64,000 nt of DNA from UBA9647 sp049522195 (GTDB lineage Bacteria; Bacteroidota; Ignavibacteria; UBA10030), in contig JBEKOB010000004.1 of the NCBI GenBank assembly GCA_049522195.1, positions 24,630 through 88,629 of the forward strand, written 5' to 3'. Numbering within the stretch: the stretch's first letter is position 1; each line of letters opens with the position of its first letter. The translations under genes were made by a program, and so were the position numbers. Below, piece after piece: positions 60,029 to 64,000 of the stretch. Under the pieces are notes generated by a model that saw only the letters and a program-made list of their open reading frames with translations, was not told the DNA's origin and did not search any database.

Positions 60029-61246
60029 TTATCGATGAACTATTTTCAAAAACTTCCGTTTGCCTACCTTCACGATGAACTCTTTGCCTTGCGGTATTCC
60101 CGCATTGAGGTCCGTCACTCGCTCTCCATTAATAGAGACTCCCCCTTGCTCAATCAGCCGCCGTGCCTCGCTTTTCGATGATGCGAGCTTGGAGAGCGCC
60201 AGCAATCCGACCACCGTCGTCTCGGTGTCACCGTTTCCAAGGACAAACTCCTCGATGACGTCCGGGGTATCTTTGTCGATGAAAATCCTGTCAAACTCTG
60301 CCTCGGCGCTCAGCGCTTCCTGACTGCCGTGGTACATTGTCACAAAAGTCCGGGCAAGCCTTCGCTTCAAATCTCTCGGATTCAGTTTCGAATCCGCAAG
60401 CTGTTGTTTGATTTCAACAAGTTCCTTATTCGTGACATCGCTTGCAAGCTCAAAGTAGGTATAGATAAGAATGTCAGGGATGCGTAGAGTCTTTCCGTAC
60501 ATCTCACGCGGCGATTCGCTAATCCCGATATAATTGTCGTACGACTTGCTCATCTTCTCGACGCCGTCCGTGCCGACGAGCAGCGGAGTCGTGAGAATCA
60601 CCTGGGGCTCCAGTCCATATTCACGCTGGATGTCCCGTCCTACCAGAAGGTTAAACTTTTGGTCTGTGCCGCCAAGTTCAACGTCCGACTCGATTGCGAC
60701 GGAATCCATCGCCTGAGCAAGAGGGTAGAGGAACTCGTGCACGCTGATGGGTTCACCCGCCTTGTACCGCTGCGTGAAATCGTCGCGTTCGAGCATGCGT
60801 GCAACGGTGTACTTTCCTGCGAGACTCACCACATCCGCAAAACTCATTTTCCCCAGCCATTCGGAATTGTATTCCATCCGTACCCGCTGAGCTGCGAGTA
60901 TCTTTGTCGCCTGTTCAAAATATGACTGGCCGTTGTGGCGGGTTTCTTCAATGGTAAGCGATGGGCGCGTTTTGTTGCGACCGGACGGATCGCCGATCAT
61001 ACCCGTGAAATCGCCGATGATCAGGATCGCCTGGTGGCCGAGATCCTGGAACTGCCGCAATTTACGGAGGACTACCGAATGACCAAGGTGGAGATCGGGT
61101 CGGCTGGGATCGCAGCCGAGTTTCACGCGGAGGGGTCTGTTTGTCTTGATGGATCTCTCAAGCTTCCTGACAAGATCGTCTTCGGGGATGATTTCCGAAG
61201 CGCCTCGCTTGATGAGGTCCATCTGTTCTTGGATGGGAGGAAACAA
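60029..61246 (-). CDS. tyrS: tyrosyl-tRNA synthetase
   Basis: 405 residues. Class I synthetase: PDLHLGHSVVLRKL (HIGH), DFTGMIGDPSGRNKTR, FLYPLAQAMDSVAIESDVELGGTDQKFNL (Tyr and tRNA site), GVEKMSKSYDNYIG (KMSKS), and a C-terminal S4 domain (ALSKLASSKSEARRLIEQGGVSING). I start at TTG 61246, which gives FPPIQEQMDLIKRGA, the usual beginning, and lies 20 nt after smpB; the ATG at 61309 is in frame but lies 44 nt inside smpB. It is co-transcribed with smpB. Confidence 0.94.
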   Translation of the reverse strand: MFPPIQEQMDLIKRGASEIIPEDDLVRKLERSIKTNRPLRVKLGCDPSRPDLHLGHSVVLRKLRQFQDLGHQAILIIGDFTGMIGDPSGRNKTRPSLTIEETRHNGQSYFEQATKILAAQRVRMEYNSEWLGKMSFADVVSLAGKYTVARMLERDDFTQRYKAGEPISVHEFLYPLAQAMDSVAIESDVELGGTDQKFNLLVGRDIQREYGLEPQVILTTPLLVGTDGVEKMSKSYDNYIGISESPREMYGKTLRIPDILIYTYFELASDVTNKELVEIKQQLADSKLNPRDLKRRLARTFVTMYHGSQEALSAEAEFDRIFIDKDTPDVIEEFVLGNGDTETTVVGLLALSKLASSKSEARRLIEQGGVSINGERVTDLNAGIPQGKEFIVKVGKRKFLKIVHR

Positions 61247-61265
61247 TTCCTTCGTGATTCTCCAG

Positions 61266-61727
61266 TTAGGTTGTTCGACGGAGCCGCTGTGCGATGTCCC
61301 GTTTGGCATCGCGTTGTTTCAACGCTTCGCGCTTGTCGTAACTCTTTTTCCCCTGAGCTATCGCCAGCTCGACTTTTGCGTATGGACCTTTGAAATACAC
61401 CGACAGGGGAATGATCGTCAGCCCCTTTTCCTGCACCCGACTGAGCAACCGCCTGATCTCACGCTTGCTTAACAGGAGCTTTCGGGTCCGGCGCGGGTCG
61501 TGTTTCTCAAAGCTCGCTTGTGCATACGGGCTGATGTGCATCCCGAGGAGCCAGACCTCACCGTTCTTGACGAGGGCATGACTATCCTGCAGGTTCGCAT
61601 TGCCCGCCCGGAGAGACTTGACCTCAGTCCCTTTGAGCACAAGTCCGGCTTCTAACGTGTCGAGGATGAAATACTCGTGCCGCGCTTTCCGATTTGATAT
61701 GGCAACACGCTGTTCTTTCTCAGTCAT
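61266..61727 (-). CDS. smpB: SsrA-binding protein SmpB
   Basis: 153 residues. The tmRNA partner in ribosome rescue. NRKARHEYFILDTLEAGLVLKGTEVKSLRAG is the diagnostic N-terminus; NLQDSHALVKNGEVWLLGMHISPY and HDPRRTRKLLLSKREIRRL the tmRNA-binding barrel; the Lys/Arg tail (DKREALKQRDAKRDIAQRL) enters the A-site. Upstream and divergent from lpd. No tmRNA gene is seen in this window. Confidence 0.97.
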   Translation of the reverse strand: MTEKEQRVAISNRKARHEYFILDTLEAGLVLKGTEVKSLRAGNANLQDSHALVKNGEVWLLGMHISPYAQASFEKHDPRRTRKLLLSKREIRRLLSRVQEKGLTIIPLSVYFKGPYAKVELAIAQGKKSYDKREALKQRDAKRDIAQRLRRTT

Positions 61728-61872
61728 CCCGCACTAAATTTTGCATCATAGTACGTGAAAAGTGAAAAAGAATCAATCGCAATTTGTGCGGAATCAGGCG
61801 TTCGTCGCTTTTTCCCAGACACTTCGCTTGGGCGCCTCGGGCGACTCGCTGAGACGGATCGTCGTTGACTGG

Positions 61873-61901
61873 TTGCCTTTTTTTCGAGTTATGGCTATAT
61901 T
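61873..61901 (+). promoter_or_regulatory. candidate sigma-70 promoter for lpd
   Basis: TTGCCT, 17 nt, TATATT, with the predicted start about 90 nt before the lpd ATG. A strong match by eye to -35/-10. The rest of 61728-61997 shows nothing gene-like. Confidence 0.45.
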
Positions 61902-61997
61902 GAAATCGTTTGACACTGGATTAGTTCCAATTCTCGTTTTGACTCCCCGGAGAACAGCCTCCGCGAAGGATTCCCGTTCAACCTCGAAAGGATTTCC

Positions 61998-63392
61998 ATG
62001 CCGGAAAAACAGTTTGATGTCACTGTCATTGGCGCAGGGCCTGGCGGATACGTCGCCGCTATCCGGGCCGCACAGCTTGGGATGAAGGTCGGCATTATAG
62101 AGCGGGATAAGCTCGGCGGAATCTGCCTCAACTGGGGATGCATCCCGTCGAAAGCCCTCCTGAAGAGCGCCGAGCTGTATCAGTCATTCAAAAAGGCGGA
62201 AGAATTTGGCTTCTCCTACAAGGATCTGACATTCGATTTTGGAAAGATCATCAAGCGGAGTCGGGACGTCGCCGACCGAATCTCGAAAGGGGTGGAGTAC
62301 TTGATGAAGAAGAACAAGATCGAGGTCATCAGCGGGACTGCGAAGCTTACTGGCAAGAACTCTCTGGAAGTGACGAAGGACGGCAAAGTTGTTGATACCA
62401 TTAAGACGAAGTTCACGATTCTGGCCACTGGAGGCCGACCGAGGTCGATTCCCGGGGCAACCATTGACCGGAAAAAGATTCTCACAAGCACGGAGGCGAT
62501 GACTCTGCCAGCGTTGCCAAAATCACTGCTCGTCATTGGAGGCGGAGCGATTGGCGTTGAGTTCGCATACTTCTACAACGCATTCGGCACAAAAGTGACG
62601 ATTGTCGAAATGATGCCTTCACTCCTTCCCAAAGAAGACAAGGAAATCACGAAGCTCCTTGAATCCAGCCTGAAAAGACAGGGGATCGATATTCTCACGA
62701 ATGCGAAAGTCGAGTCGGTGGTTGTCGGAAACGATGTCAGCCTGAGAGTCAGTACCAAAGAAGGGACATCCGACATAAAGGGAGAGGTCGCACTGATGGC
62801 GGTCGGAGTGCAGGGAAATGTAGAGAATTTGGGTCTGGAAACTCTGGGTGTGAAAGTCGATCGAGGCGCGATCGTCGTGGACAAGTTCGGAAAAACAAGC
62901 GTAGACGGCATCTATGCGATCGGAGATGTGTCGGGTCCTCCGTGGCTTGCTCACGCCGCGTCCCAGCAAGGTGTCGTGGCAGTCGAGCACTTTGCCGGCA
63001 AGTCGATGCATGGATTTGATCGTTCGAACATACCGAGCTGCACGTATTGCCAGCCGCAGGTGGCGAGCGTTGGCATGACCGAAGAGTCGGCTGTTGCAGC
63101 AGGCTACAAGATAAAGGTCGGCCGCTTCCCGTACCGGCCACTTGGCAAAGCAATCGCGATCGGCGCGACTGAAGGAACGGTCAAGCTGATCTTCGATGAA
63201 AAGTATGGAGAGCTCCTTGGGGCTCACATCATCGGCACCGAAGCGACGGAGTTGATCGCAGAGCTCGTCCTCGCACGTGCGCTCGAAACGACTAACGAGG
63301 AGATTCACAGGACCATGCATGCCCATCCGACCCTTTCGGAAGCAATCATGGAAGCTGCCGGAGATGCATTCGGGCAGGCAATACAGATATAA
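61998..63392 (+). CDS. lpdA: dihydrolipoyl dehydrogenase
   Basis: 464 residues. It reoxidises dihydrolipoamide in 2-oxoacid dehydrogenase complexes or the glycine cleavage system. FAD site VIGAGPGGYVAA (from V10); redox pair C43 and C48 in GGICLNWGCIPSKAL; NAD site VIGGGAIGVEFAYFY; second FAD motif GIYAIGDVSG; catalytic His-Glu in MHAHPTLSEAIMEA. GAAAGGATTTCC precedes the ATG. It is followed after 23 nt by lipB, which makes the lipoyl groups the client complexes need. No E1/E2 gene is in the window. Confidence 0.97.
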   Translation: MPEKQFDVTVIGAGPGGYVAAIRAAQLGMKVGIIERDKLGGICLNWGCIPSKALLKSAELYQSFKKAEEFGFSYKDLTFDFGKIIKRSRDVADRISKGVEYLMKKNKIEVISGTAKLTGKNSLEVTKDGKVVDTIKTKFTILATGGRPRSIPGATIDRKKILTSTEAMTLPALPKSLLVIGGGAIGVEFAYFYNAFGTKVTIVEMMPSLLPKEDKEITKLLESSLKRQGIDILTNAKVESVVVGNDVSLRVSTKEGTSDIKGEVALMAVGVQGNVENLGLETLGVKVDRGAIVVDKFGKTSVDGIYAIGDVSGPPWLAHAASQQGVVAVEHFAGKSMHGFDRSNIPSCTYCQPQVASVGMTEESAVAAGYKIKVGRFPYRPLGKAIAIGATEGTVKLIFDEKYGELLGAHIIGTEATELIAELVLARALETTNEEIHRTMHAHPTLSEAIMEAAGDAFGQAIQI

Positions 63393-63415
63393 GTAAGTCC
63401 ACAACCCGAGGAAGA

Positions 63416-64000
63416 ATGCAGATCGTAGTCTCGAATCTTGGCCGCACCCGCTATGCCGATACCTGGGACTTACAGCACCGACTGTTCGATCTGCGTCAAC
63501 ACGGTCTTATTGAAAACGTTTTGCTCCTCACGGAACACGAACATGTGTACACGCTGGGCAAGGGGAGCGACTCCAACCACCTGCTTGCCTCCGAAGAGGA
63601 ACTGAGCAAAGACGGCACCGAAGTGTTCCGGATTGATCGGGGTGGTGACATTACCTACCACGGCCCCGGTCAAATTGTCGGCTATCCGATTATCGACCTC
63701 AACCAGTATTCGCCCGACATTCACAAGTATCTTCGGTCTCTTGAGGATGTCCTCATCAACCTCCTTGAAGCCTACGGCATTAAAGGAGAAAGGGAGGAGG
63801 GAATGACCGGAGTTTGGGTTGGCGGTGAGAAGATTGCAGCGATCGGCGTGAAGGTGAGCCGATGGGTGACGATGCATGGGTTTGCGCTGAATGTAAACAC
63901 CGACCTCCAGAAGTTTGAACGCATCATCCCGTGTGGCATCTTTCATAAGGGTGTGACTTCCATGAAGCGGATCCTGGGGAAAGAGCTTCCTCTTGAAGAA
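63416..64000 (+). CDS. lipB: octanoyltransferase LipB (cut by window end)
   Basis: 195 residues visible, open at the window end. It moves octanoyl from acyl-carrier protein to apo-domains for LipA. ATG 63416 is preceded by GAGGAAGA. The LipB motifs are present: EHEHVYTLGKGS, FRIDRGGDITYHGPGQIVGYPI, GVWVGGEKIAAIGVKVSRWVTMHG (catalytic Lys) and RIIPCGIFHKGVTSM (catalytic Cys). It lacks only the last ~20-30 residues. Probably co-transcribed with lpdA. Confidence 0.96.
   Translation, partial: MQIVVSNLGRTRYADTWDLQHRLFDLRQHGLIENVLLLTEHEHVYTLGKGSDSNHLLASEEELSKDGTEVFRIDRGGDITYHGPGQIVGYPIIDLNQYSPDIHKYLRSLEDVLINLLEAYGIKGEREEGMTGVWVGGEKIAAIGVKVSRWVTMHGFALNVNTDLQKFERIIPCGIFHKGVTSMKRILGKELPLEE

Overview
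The window reads as a chromosomal segment of a free-living, mid-GC bacterium of the Bacteroidota/Chlorobi (FCB) assemblage, most likely an Ignavibacteria-like lineage. This is inference. It rests on a GWxTD-domain protein, a Big_5 Ig-like lipoprotein, a two-subunit KorAB with the gamma domain fused to KorA, a pyruvoyl-dependent arginine decarboxylase and a separated nuoABCDEF block. Many genes have clear Shine-Dalgarno sequences, which argues against Bacteroidia proper, where these are rare. About 70 genes are packed tightly, with frequent 4-nt stop/start overlaps and clear intrinsic terminators. There is no phage, integrase, transposase, CRISPR array or rRNA operon.

Layout. 1-4.0 kb (+): the tail of one alpha-oxoamine synthase, a complete paralog (kbl), a DUF1624-type membrane acyltransferase and rmuC. 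4.1-4.6 kb (-): two cold-shock proteins, each followed by a terminator. 5.0-15.4 kb (+): 6-phosphofructokinase, a GH28-like beta-helix protein, a quinone oxidoreductase, aat, two hypothetical envelope genes, purC, archease-rtcB (RNA repair), and an Mrp ATPase with an NfuA-like scaffold. 15.5-31.2 kb (-): ftsE-pdxA-GWxTD, pepA-nrnA, korBA, rpsF-rpsR-rplI, then tRNA-Gln-prs-rplY-pth, and an M14 peptidase. 31.3-36.0 kb (+): bioY, a large histidine kinase with its OmpR-type regulator, and a small beta-barrel. 36.1-44.0 kb (-): a PolB-like exonuclease, two tandem AI-2E-family transporters, recX-recA-thpR-cinA-pgpA-pgsA, and rpmB. 44.4-59.2 kb (+): tsaD-trpA-aroQ-mltG, a Big_5 lipoprotein, nuoABCDEF, an ECF sigma/anti-sigma pair, and dut-AI-2E-rsmI. 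59.3-61.7 kb (-): PvlArgDC and smpB-tyrS. 62.0-64.0 kb (+): lpd and lipB, the latter cut by the window end.

Most genes are housekeeping: glycolysis entry, 2-oxoacid oxidation with ferredoxin, complex I peripheral arm and early subunits, lipoate/lipoamide, Fe-S delivery, translation and ribosome rescue, recombination, and phosphatidylglycerol synthesis. Several metabolic genes (trpA, bioY, ftsE, nuoA-F) lie apart from their usual partners, which is normal for this kind of scattered genome.

The most unusual signals are not protein genes. (1) Intergenic spacers carry degenerate short tandem repeats that keep a strict 7-nt period (8 nt at one locus) while each locus has its own unit sequence. 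(2) A 30-nt double-hairpin element occurs twice; one copy interrupts, without base loss, a 3'-half duplicate of the neighbouring tRNA-Gln, and the two copies differ by compensating changes that keep the stems. (3) mltG has no ATG/GTG/TTG start upstream of its membrane anchor. (4) The phosphofructokinase combines an ATP-type and a PPi-type specificity residue.
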